Below, one piece after another: positions 1 to 5,324 of a stretch of 5,324 nucleotides of DNA; position 1 is the first letter of the stretch, and each line of letters opens with the position of its first letter. The translations under genes and the position numbers were made by a program. The notes beneath the pieces are model-generated. The model was not told the origin of the DNA. It searched no databases and worked only from the letters and a program-made list of their open reading frames with translations. This DNA comes from an uncultured Flammeovirgaceae bacterium (lineage in GTDB: Bacteria; Bacteroidota; Bacteroidia; Cytophagales; Cyclobacteriaceae). The stretch covers positions 1 through 5,324 of the forward strand of contig CAKZPJ010000372.1 of assembly GCA_937138955.1 (NCBI GenBank), given 5' to 3'.

Positions 1-2
1 TA

Positions 3-86
3 GGGTTTGAAATCTATGGTTTGTTGACTAACTTGCGCGCGCATTTGGAAAAGGATACCAATCAACATGGGGAAAGCCAGTACTAG
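3..86 (+). CDS. Possible 3' end of an upstream gene (partial, AtpI-like or hypothetical)
   Basis: The frame beginning at base 3 is open from the window edge to a TAG at 84-86, giving 27 residues that start GFEIYGLLTNLRAHLEK and end HGESQY. The mix of hydrophobic and charged residues looks like a genuine protein C-terminus, but it is too short to identify. If real, it overlaps atpB by 20 bases in another frame, which suggests translational coupling. In Bacteroidota the gene before atpB is often a small AtpI/AtpZ-like or hypothetical membrane protein, so that is the likely identity by context only. An alternative is that the TAG at bases 1-3 is the stop of the upstream gene and this frame is open by chance. 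Confidence 0.4.
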   Translation, partial: GFEIYGLLTNLRAHLEKDTNQHGESQY

Positions 87-1158
87 CACAATCGTATCAA
101 TATTTTTTGCTTTTTTTCTTACTATTCTATCGTTTTCACCCACTAGGGCTGCCGACAGTGAAGCTGACCCGGAAACCGAAGGACCTACTGAATTCATCTT
201 TCATCACGTAAAAGATGCCTACGAGTGGCATTTTATTACTATTGGTCATACCCATGTTACGTTACCATTACCGCTTATCCTCTATTCTCCCGACCGAGGG
301 TTAGAAATATTTATGTCTTCTAAATTTTTAGATGAAGATCATAATTACGTTCCCTACAACGGCTATCAATTGACTGACGATGGTGGGCACTTAGAAGCCG
401 TAAACGAAGGGCGAACATTCTACGATTTCTCTATCACCAAGAATGTGTTTGCCATGTTTATCAGCGTGGCGATTATGCTAATTATCTTCCTCTCTATTGC
501 TAAGCGGTACAAAAGCGATCCACGTACTCCGCCGAAGGGTCTACAATCGCTATTAGAACCTATTATCTTATTTGTTCGAGATGATATTGCCCGACCCCTG
601 ATCGGCGAAAAAAAATACAAACGGTTTATGCCTTACTTGCTAACCGTGTTCTTCTTTATTCTAATTAATAACTTACTGGGACTGCTGCCAGGTGCGGCGA
701 ATGTAACTGGGAATATTGCGGTAACTTTTGTGTTAGCCACTATTACCTTTTTAATTACTCAGTTCAATGGAAATAAAGGATATTGGAAACACATTGTTGC
801 TACTCCAGGGGTGCCCTGGTGGTTATTACCAATTATGATTCCTATTGAGATTGTTGGTTTATTTACCAAGCCATTCTCACTGATGGTTCGTTTGTTCGCT
901 AATATTACGGCGGGCCATATTATTATTCTGAGCTTGATTGGCTTAATCTTTATTTTTAAAAGTATTGCGTTAGGCCCCGTCAGTGTAATTTTCGGTACGA
1001 TCATGACTTTCCTGGAGCTACTGGTGGCTTTCTTACAGGCGTACGTATTTACGCTACTTTCTGCTATCTACTTTGGCGGAGCGGTTGAAGAACACGATCA
1101 TGAGCACGAGCATGATGAGAAAGTGCCCGAATTGCAGCAGGACTCAGCAATGGTTTAA
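67..1158 (+). CDS. atpB: ATP synthase Fo subunit a
   Basis: Subunit a is the static half of the proton channel in the Fo membrane sector, working against the c-ring. The 363-residue product has the core motif SLMVRLFANITAGH at about 271-284. R275 matches the essential arginine (E. coli R210). H284 and E317 occupy the positions of E. coli E219 and H245, a swapped pair. Q324 in FLQAYVF matches E. coli Q252. Hydrophobic segments lie near 124-146, 187-208, 213-232, 250-268, 283-303 and 305-337. The protein is about 90 residues longer than E. coli AtpB. Residues 1-28 look like a signal peptide (hydrophobic 10-24, then SPTRA-AD), followed by a polar, probably extracytoplasmic region to about 120 containing WHFITIGHTH and LPLPLILYS. 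The C-terminus (341-350) is His/Glu/Asp-rich. The ATG at 67 is supported by the signal peptide beginning there and by aagga at 51-55, 11 bases upstream. atpE follows after 21 bases. Confidence 0.97.
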   Translation: MGKASTSTIVSIFFAFFLTILSFSPTRAADSEADPETEGPTEFIFHHVKDAYEWHFITIGHTHVTLPLPLILYSPDRGLEIFMSSKFLDEDHNYVPYNGYQLTDDGGHLEAVNEGRTFYDFSITKNVFAMFISVAIMLIIFLSIAKRYKSDPRTPPKGLQSLLEPIILFVRDDIARPLIGEKKYKRFMPYLLTVFFFILINNLLGLLPGAANVTGNIAVTFVLATITFLITQFNGNKGYWKHIVATPGVPWWLLPIMIPIEIVGLFTKPFSLMVRLFANITAGHIIILSLIGLIFIFKSIALGPVSVIFGTIMTFLELLVAFLQAYVFTLLSAIYFGGAVEEHDHEHEHDEKVPELQQDSAMV

Positions 1159-1179
1159 AATTTTGTTCAATTCATATAA

Positions 1180-1449
1180 ATGTTTAACACTATGTTGTTA
1201 GCTCTTTTACTACAAGCAGCAGAAGCTGCCTCAGGTTATGGTTTAATGGGTGCAGGTATCGGTGCCGGAATTGTCGCGTTAGGCGCAGGTCTGGGTATTG
1301 GTCGCATCGGTGGCTCTGCCATGGAAGCAATCGCCCGCCAACCGGAAGCCACTGGCCGTATTCAAACTGCAATGATTATCGCAGCCGCCCTAATTGAAGG
1401 GGTTGCCCTTTTTGGGGTAATTATCTGCCTAATCATTGCTACTGCTTAA
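1180..1449 (+). CDS. atpE: ATP synthase Fo subunit c (rotor ring proteolipid)
   Basis: Subunit c forms the rotating membrane ring that carries protons. The 89-residue product is a helical hairpin. TM1 (about 21-45) carries the glycine-rich packing motif with G35, G37, G39 and G41. The polar loop is ARQPEA (52-57), which contacts gamma and epsilon. TM2 (about 62-88) carries the ion-binding carboxylate E73 in ALIEGVALF. The residue after E73 is glycine rather than serine. Position 40, thirteen before the loop arginine, is isoleucine rather than the glutamine seen in Na+-type rings such as Ilyobacter, so proton specificity is inferred. There is no clear Shine-Dalgarno sequence; the leader is A/T-rich. 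A second ATG at 1192 (MLLALLLQ) is a plausible alternative start that would remove four residues. A strong hairpin follows the stop codon. Confidence 0.97.
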   Translation: MFNTMLLALLLQAAEAASGYGLMGAGIGAGIVALGAGLGIGRIGGSAMEAIARQPEATGRIQTAMIIAAALIEGVALFGVIICLIIATA

Positions 1450-1458
1450 TTGAATGTA

Positions 1459-1490
1459 AACCCGAAGACCGCGTTAGGCGGCTTCGGGTT
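1459..1490 (+). terminator. GC-rich hairpin between atpE and atpF (attenuator or mRNA-end stabiliser)
   Basis: The outer stem pairs aacccgaag (1459-1467) with cttcgggtt (1482-1490), nine perfect pairs. After a bulged A at 1468, ccgc (1469-1472) pairs with gcgg (1478-1481) around the loop gttag. This gives 13 pairs in total. The bases after it (ctttaaggtctttta) are only moderately T-rich, so full termination is uncertain. It begins nine bases after the atpE stop codon. Partial termination, or protection of an atpB-atpE mRNA 3' end, would help raise c-subunit output above that of the downstream genes; this is inference. The hairpin itself is plain in the sequence. Confidence 0.65.
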
Positions 1491-1523
1491 CTTTAAGGTC
1501 TTTTATTGAAATAAAGTAATACT

Positions 1524-2018
1524 ATGGATTTAATATCACCGGCTTCGGGACTCATTATTTGGCAATTGCTTATTTTTCTGGCAGTGCTGTTTATTCTGGG
1601 AAAATTTGCCTGGAAGCCGATACTAAACGCGCTGAACGAAAGGGAGTCTTCCATTGAAGAAGCATTGCTATCAGCAGAAAAAGCGAAAGAAGAAATGAAG
1701 CAACTGCAAGCTAGCAACGAACAGCTACTAGCGGAAGCTCGCAAGGAACGAGAAACTATGCTAAAAGAAGCATCTTCAGCGGCTAGTAAAATTAAAGATG
1801 TAGCTCGTGAGGAAGGAGAAAAAGAGCGAAAGCGTATGGTAGAAGATGCTGGTTTAGAGATAGAAAGTCAGAAGAAGGCAGCGTTAGCCGATGTAAAGCA
1901 GCAAGTAGCTTCTTTATCAGTACAGATTGCTGAGAAAATTCTTCGAGAAAGTTTACAAGGTGAAACCGCTCAAAAATCGTACATTGATAAGTTAGTAAAC
2001 GACCTCAACGACAACTAA
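1524..2018 (+). CDS. atpF: ATP synthase Fo subunit b (peripheral stalk)
   Basis: Subunit b anchors the peripheral stalk in the membrane and runs up to the F1 head, where it meets delta. The 164-residue product has one N-terminal membrane helix (about 9-27, beginning GLIIWQLLIFLAVLF). The family-typical junction FAWKPILNALNERE (28-41) follows, then a long charged, Ala/Glu/Lys-rich helix from about 38 to 142 that is expected to dimerise. The C-terminal part (about 128-160) includes VQIAEKILRESL, where delta binding is expected from the family. The length is normal for bacterial AtpF, and there is a single b gene with no b' copy in the window. The start ATG at 1524 places the membrane helix at the N-terminus as expected. 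No Shine-Dalgarno sequence is visible. It lies 74 bases after atpE, beyond the hairpin, and 27 bases before atpH. Confidence 0.96.
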   Translation: MDLISPASGLIIWQLLIFLAVLFILGKFAWKPILNALNERESSIEEALLSAEKAKEEMKQLQASNEQLLAEARKERETMLKEASSAASKIKDVAREEGEKERKRMVEDAGLEIESQKKAALADVKQQVASLSVQIAEKILRESLQGETAQKSYIDKLVNDLNDN

Positions 2019-2045
2019 GCAAAAGTATCTATTTGACTATTACTT

Positions 2046-2603
2046 ATGACAGATTCTCGGGTAGCGTCGCGCTACGCTAAATCATTGATAGAACTGGCCA
2101 TTGAGCGAGATGCGTTAGAAGATATATACCAAGATATGCAACTCTTTGCTGAGACTTGCATATCTAACCGCGATTTTCGACTGATGCTGAAGAACCCTAT
2201 CATTGGCCATGATAAGAAGAAAGCAATCCTTTACCGGATTTTTGAAGGGAAAGTCAATCAAGCAACATTGGCTATTTTTGATATTATCACCCGAAAAAAC
2301 CGAGAAGCTATTCTACCATCGTTGGCTGATGAATTTATCCATCAGTACCATCATTACAAAAATATCGACGAAGTCACGGTAACTTCTTCGGTTCCGCTCA
2401 CTACTGATTTGCGGCAAAAGCTAATCAGCAGTATTAAAGAGCGTACCGGGCATCAGGTAGACTTAACCGAAAAAGTTGATCCAGATCTAATTGGTGGCTT
2501 CGTGCTGCAAATTGGTGATCGGATGATGGACAATTCTGTAAAGTCTAAACTTAAAGCCTTACAGTACGAGTTTACCGACGAAAGTTATACTAAAGGATTT
2601 TAA
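2046..2603 (+). CDS. atpH: ATP synthase F1 subunit delta (OSCP-type)
   Basis: Delta caps the alpha3beta3 head and ties it to the b-subunit stalk so that the head does not turn. The 185-residue product has the usual two parts. A helical N-terminal domain (about 1-105) begins with SRVASRYAKSLIELA and contains FRLMLKNPII (44-53). A C-terminal domain (about 106-178) follows. The delta/OSCP family signature spans about V138-G157, with VDPDLIGGFVLQIGDR at 144-159 as its core, followed by the conserved DNSVKSKLKAL. The length is standard. The start ATG at 2046 gives the family-typical N-terminus; the 27-base spacer behind atpF has no clear Shine-Dalgarno sequence. A palindromic repeat element fills the gap to atpA. 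Confidence 0.96.
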   Translation: MTDSRVASRYAKSLIELAIERDALEDIYQDMQLFAETCISNRDFRLMLKNPIIGHDKKKAILYRIFEGKVNQATLAIFDIITRKNREAILPSLADEFIHQYHHYKNIDEVTVTSSVPLTTDLRQKLISSIKERTGHQVDLTEKVDPDLIGGFVLQIGDRMMDNSVKSKLKALQYEFTDESYTKGF

Positions 2604-2613
2604 CAAATACAGA

Positions 2614-2704
2614 TAACGGTAGAGGGTGAAAGGTAAATGGTGCGGGTTGTAAAAACCTTAAACCCTCGACCTTTAACCTTTAGCTCTCAACCTTTAACCA
2701 TTTA
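2614..2704 (+). repeat. Palindromic element of degenerate 7-base repeats in the atpH-atpA spacer
   Basis: The left arm (2614-2648) reads as five consecutive heptads: taacggt at 2614, agagggt at 2621, gaaaggt at 2628, aaatggt at 2635 and gcgggtt at 2642. The right arm (2653-2701) holds seven heptads of the complementary family: aaacctt at 2653, aaaccct at 2660, cgacctt at 2667, taacctt at 2674, tagctct at 2681, caacctt at 2688 and taaccat at 2695. The arms can pair in several registers. Bases 2622-2634 pair with 2655-2667 at 11 of 13 positions. Bases 2634-2641 pair perfectly with 2697-2704 (8 of 8), right next to the atpA start at 2710. A 14-base word at 2665 recurs at 2686 with one change, a spacing of three heptads. 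The origin (mobile, REP-like or slippage-derived) cannot be told from one copy. Confidence 0.7.
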
Positions 2705-2709
2705 GAAAT

Positions 2710-4293
2710 ATGGCAGAAGTAAGACCCGATGAGGTTTCCGCAATACTACGCGAACAATTATCTAACTTTAAAACCGAGGCCGAGCTAGAAGAAGTAGGCA
2801 CTGTTCTTCAGATTGGTGACGGGGTGGCTCGAATCTATGGCCTCACCCACGCTCAGTCTGGTGAGCTGCTAGAATTTGAAAACGGACTTAACGCCCTAGT
2901 GCTTAACCTGGAGGAAGATAATGTAGGGGCCGTGCTTCTAGGAGATCAAGACGATATTAAAGAAGGTGACTCAGTGCGCCGAACCGGTCGTATTGCCTCT
3001 ATTAAAGTAGGTGAAGGTTTAGTAGGGCGGGTAGTGAACACCTTAGGCGAGCCGATTGATGGTAAAGGTCCCATTGAAGGTGATGTAATTGAACTTCCAC
3101 TAGAACGACGGGCCCCCGGCGTAATTTACCGCCAACCGGTGAGTGAGCCTCTTCAAACTGGTATCAAATCTATTGATTCCATGATTCCAATTGGTCGTGG
3201 CCAGCGGGAGCTCGTGATCGGTGATCGGCAGACCGGAAAAACGGCGGTAGTAATTGATACGATCATCAACCAGCGAGAATTCTACGAGAAAGGTGAGCCA
3301 GTTTACTGTATCTACGTAGCCTGCGGTCAGAAAGCTTCCACTATTGCGGGAGTAGTTGCTGCCTTAGAAAAGAACGGTGCGATGGATTACACTACTGTAG
3401 TAGCCGCTACAGCTTCTGATCCGGCACCGATGCAATTCTTTGCACCCTTCACCGGAGCGGTTATTGGTGAATATTTCCGAGATACCGGTCGTCCGGCCTT
3501 AGTGGTGTACGATGATCTTTCCAAGCAAGCGGTAGCTTACCGCGAAGTATCGCTATTGTTACGTCGTCCACCTGGTCGTGAAGCGTATCCGGGCGATGTA
3601 TTTTATCTTCACTCACGTTTGCTAGAGCGAGCGGCGAAGCTAAACGATAACGACGAAATTGTATCGCAGATGAACGACCTACCAGATGCCATTAAACCAA
3701 TGGTAAAGGGAGGTGGATCGCTAACTGCTTTACCGCTTATTGAGACGCAAGCGGGTGATGTATCAGCGTATATACCAACTAACGTAATTTCTATTACCGA
3801 CGGGCAAATATTCCTGGAAACAAATCTATTTAACTCAGGTATTCGTCCGGCTATTAATGTAGGTATCTCGGTATCTCGGGTAGGTGGTTCGGCTCAGATT
3901 AAGCCGATGAGAAAAGTAGCTGGAACATTGAAGTTAGACCAAGCGCAGTTCCGAGAGCTAGAAGCTTTTGCTAAGTTTGGTTCTGATCTAGATGCCGCCA
4001 CTCAGTTGACCATTGACCGAGGACAGCGTAACCAGGAAATTCTGAAGCAACCTCAGTATTCTCCGGTATCAGTAGAAGACCAGGTAGCAATTATTTACGC
4101 TTCTACGAGTGGTCTGATGGATAAGGTGCCCATTAGCAAAGCTAAGGACTTTGAGAATGAATTTACTTCGTACATGAATGCTCAACACCGCGATACTTTA
4201 GATCAAATTCGGTCAGGTAAGTGGGGCGAAGAGCAGCAGAATACCATCAAAAAGGTAGCGTCTGACCTAGCGAAAAACTACAAACAACAATGA
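2710..4293 (+). CDS. atpA: ATP synthase F1 subunit alpha
   Basis: Alpha alternates with beta in the catalytic head; it binds nucleotide at non-catalytic sites and supplies an arginine to the catalytic ones. The 527-residue product has the N-terminal beta-barrel domain (about 1-96, including [17 protein letters not shown] at 29-45). The Walker A motif GDRQTGKT is at 171-178, with K177. The Walker B strand is ALVVYDDL at 263-270. The alpha signature [14 protein letters not shown] is at 380-393, with R390 as the arginine finger. The C-terminal helical domain follows from about 395. Compared with E. coli there are about seven extra residues near 311-335 ([19 protein letters not shown]). The length is otherwise normal and no key residue is missing. 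The start ATG at 2710 gives [13 protein letters not shown], typical of the family; no Shine-Dalgarno sequence is visible. The last codons and the TGA stop lie inside the following repeat element. Confidence 0.98.
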   Translation: MAEVRPDEVSAILREQLSNFKTEAELEEVGTVLQIGDGVARIYGLTHAQSGELLEFENGLNALVLNLEEDNVGAVLLGDQDDIKEGDSVRRTGRIASIKVGEGLVGRVVNTLGEPIDGKGPIEGDVIELPLERRAPGVIYRQPVSEPLQTGIKSIDSMIPIGRGQRELVIGDRQTGKTAVVIDTIINQREFYEKGEPVYCIYVACGQKASTIAGVVAALEKNGAMDYTTVVAATASDPAPMQFFAPFTGAVIGEYFRDTGRPALVVYDDLSKQAVAYREVSLLLRRPPGREAYPGDVFYLHSRLLERAAKLNDNDEIVSQMNDLPDAIKPMVKGGGSLTALPLIETQAGDVSAYIPTNVISITDGQIFLETNLFNSGIRPAINVGISVSRVGGSAQIKPMRKVAGTLKLDQAQFRELEAFAKFGSDLDAATQLTIDRGQRNQEILKQPQYSPVSVEDQVAIIYASTSGLMDKVPISKAKDFENEFTSYMNAQHRDTLDQIRSGKWGEEQQNTIKKVASDLAKNYKQQ

Positions 4294-4384
4294 ACAGTTA
4301 GCAATGTGCAATGAACAATTAGCGGTCGTAACTCTTGCCGTTATTCCAGTCAATTGCACATTGTTCATTGCTCTCTGCTAATTG
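4288..4384 (+). repeat. Palindromic element of degenerate 7-base repeats in the atpA-atpG spacer
   Basis: The left arm runs as five heptads starting at the last atpA codon: caatgaa at 4288, cagttag at 4295, caatgtg at 4302, caatgaa at 4309 and caattag at 4316. The right arm runs as five complementary heptads: tcaattg at 4350, cacattg at 4357, ttcattg at 4364, ctctctg at 4371 and ctaattg at 4378. Read on the other strand, the right arm uses the same words (caattag, caatgaa, caatgtg). Bases 4295-4323 pair with 4356-4384 at 23 of 29 positions, including 12 perfect pairs (4308-4319 with 4360-4371). A second register pairs 4302-4312 with 4353-4363 perfectly (11 of 11). The middle, about 4323-4349, shows no heptads. 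The element ends eight bases before the atpG start codon, so it could affect atpG translation or mRNA stability; that is inference. Confidence 0.8.
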
Positions 4385-4392
4385 AAAAAGGA

Positions 4393-5271
4393 ATGCCCAA
4401 TTTAAAAGAAGTTAAAAACCGGATAGCAACGGTAAAGTCTACGCAGCAGATCACTAAAGCCATGAAAATGGTGGCAGCCTCTAAACTGAGGAAGGCACAA
4501 GACCGCCTGATGCAAATGCGCCCTTACGCTAAAAAGCTAAGTAACTTACTGGCCAATGTTTCGGCGAACTTAAGTGAAGAAAACGTAAGTGAGTACGCCG
4601 AAGACCGGGACGTAAAGAATGTACTACTCGTTGCTTTTTCATCCGACCGGGGGCTGTGCGGGGCGTTCAATGCCAACCTGTTTCGGAGAACCCGACAATT
4701 TATTTCTAACGACTACGAGTTTTACGAACGTAACGAGCGACTCTCGGTCATGACAATTGGTCAGAAATCGTACGACTACTACAAACGCCGCGGATATGAT
4801 ATTATAACGGATTATAAGGATCTTCTTACCGCTCCTACCTTTGAAAACGTCCGCCACGGGGCTGAATACGTAATGAAGCTTTATCAGGAGAAAAAGGTTG
4901 ATAAGGTTATTTTAATCTACAATCAATTTAAGAACGTAGCTACGCAGGTTCCTACCTTTGAGCAATTTTTACCCGTAGAAACTACCGCTACCGAAGATGA
5001 ACAGGCTAGTAATATTGACTATATCTACGAGCCTTCGGAAGCGTACATTGTGGAAGAATTGATACCACAGTCGCTAAAGGTGCAGTTCTATAAGGCTTTT
5101 CTAGAATCTAATGCAGCTGAGCAGGGTGCTCGGATGACGGCGATGGATCAGGCTACTGAAAATGCGGGCGATCTTCTGAAAGAACTACGGCTCACCTACA
5201 ACCGTACCCGTCAAGCCGCCATTACCAAAGAAATTCTGGAGATCGTGGCTGGAGCCGACGCATTGGGTTAA
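4393..5271 (+). CDS. atpG: ATP synthase F1 subunit gamma (central shaft)
   Basis: Gamma is the rotating shaft that links the c-ring to the alpha3beta3 head and drives the catalytic cycle. The 292-residue product begins MPNLKEVKNRIATVKSTQQI, the conserved N-terminal helix, followed by TKAMKMVAASKLRKAQ (21-36). The central domain holds SSDRGLCGAFNANL (83-96), conserved in the family. The C-terminal helix carries the gamma signature ITKEILEIVAGADA (277-290). The length is normal. The ATG at 4393 is chosen over an in-frame TTG at 4354. The TTG would add 13 residues (MHIVHCSLLIEKG) that are encoded largely by the palindromic repeat, while the ATG starts exactly at the family N-terminus. A purine run, gaaaaagga, directly precedes the ATG but sits too close for an ordinary Shine-Dalgarno sequence. 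No atpD follows in the remaining 53 bases. Confidence 0.97.
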   Translation: MPNLKEVKNRIATVKSTQQITKAMKMVAASKLRKAQDRLMQMRPYAKKLSNLLANVSANLSEENVSEYAEDRDVKNVLLVAFSSDRGLCGAFNANLFRRTRQFISNDYEFYERNERLSVMTIGQKSYDYYKRRGYDIITDYKDLLTAPTFENVRHGAEYVMKLYQEKKVDKVILIYNQFKNVATQVPTFEQFLPVETTATEDEQASNIDYIYEPSEAYIVEELIPQSLKVQFYKAFLESNAAEQGARMTAMDQATENAGDLLKELRLTYNRTRQAAITKEILEIVAGADALG

Positions 5272-5324
5272 TCTTAGAAGCTGTTTGAGTTAATTATTTG
5301 ATGCGAAAACAACGGATTTTGAGG

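Noticed and set aside
420..620. Minus-strand open frame inside atpB
   Set aside because: It is a shadow of a well-identified gene, has no recognisable protein features, and no start signals of its own.
759..1004. Minus-strand open frame inside atpB
   Set aside because: Its hydrophobic, Ile-rich content is the complement of the atpB membrane helices; there is no independent support.
1190..1372. Minus-strand open frame inside atpE
   Set aside because: It lies wholly opposite the c-subunit gene and resembles no family.
1180..1449. Sodium-type c-ring
   Set aside because: The residue after E73 is glycine and position 40 is isoleucine, so the Na+ ligand residues (glutamine in helix 1, Glu-Ser in helix 2) are absent.
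1493..1744. Minus-strand open frame opposite atpF
   Set aside because: Its Ser/Ala-rich content is the complement of the Glu/Ala/Lys coiled-coil codons of atpF.
2019..2045. Bacteroidota-type promoter (TAnnTTTG) in the atpF-atpH gap
   Set aside because: The sequence tatctatttgac lacks the right spacing between TA and TTTG and no matching upstream element is seen.
4288..4384. CRISPR array
   Set aside because: The repeats are 7-base degenerate words with no unique spacers and they face each other in two arms, which is not CRISPR organisation.
4291..4384. Rho-independent terminator after atpA
   Set aside because: The stem is A/T-rich with a long loop and no T-run behind it, and atpG follows at once, so a repeat or mRNA structure fits better.
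4639..4857. Minus-strand open frame inside atpG
   Set aside because: Shadow of atpG; no recognisable domain.

Overview
The window is a nearly complete ATP synthase (F1Fo-ATPase) gene cluster, all on the + strand, in the order atpB (a), atpE (c), atpF (b), atpH (delta), atpA (alpha), atpG (gamma). A possible 3' fragment of an upstream gene lies at the left edge. The organism is most likely a member of the Bacteroidota, probably a Cytophagales-type bacterium. The evidence is a long a subunit with a predicted signal peptide and a large N-terminal extracytoplasmic region, the AtpF, AtpH and AtpG sequence style, weak or absent Shine-Dalgarno sequences, and no atpD or atpC directly after atpG. The species assignment is inference.

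Layout. Bases 1-86 hold an open frame that may be the C-terminus of an upstream AtpI-like or hypothetical gene, overlapping the atpB start by 20 bases. Bases 67-1449 carry the membrane rotor/stator genes atpB and atpE. A strong GC-rich hairpin sits between atpE and atpF (1459-1490). Bases 1524-2603 encode the peripheral stalk (atpF, atpH). A 106-base spacer then precedes atpA (2710-4293), and a 99-base spacer precedes atpG (start at 4393). The last 53 bases contain no recognisable gene or terminator.

How the genes work together. The a subunit and the c-ring form the proton path. AtpF and AtpH make the peripheral stalk that holds the F1 head still. AtpA forms the alpha part of the alpha3beta3 head, and AtpG is the central shaft. 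Beta and epsilon (atpD, atpC) are needed but are not seen here. In Bacteroidota they are commonly encoded at another locus.

The most interesting structure is non-coding. The atpH-atpA and atpA-atpG spacers are each filled by an imperfect palindrome whose two arms are degenerate 7-base repeats. One has the word family aacctt/aaggtt, the other caatnnn/nnnattg. The second begins within the last codons of atpA, so the atpA stop codon lies in the repeat, and it ends just before the atpG start. It also creates a false N-terminal extension for atpG if a TTG start is used. No new protein system is present; the coding content is a conventional ATP synthase.
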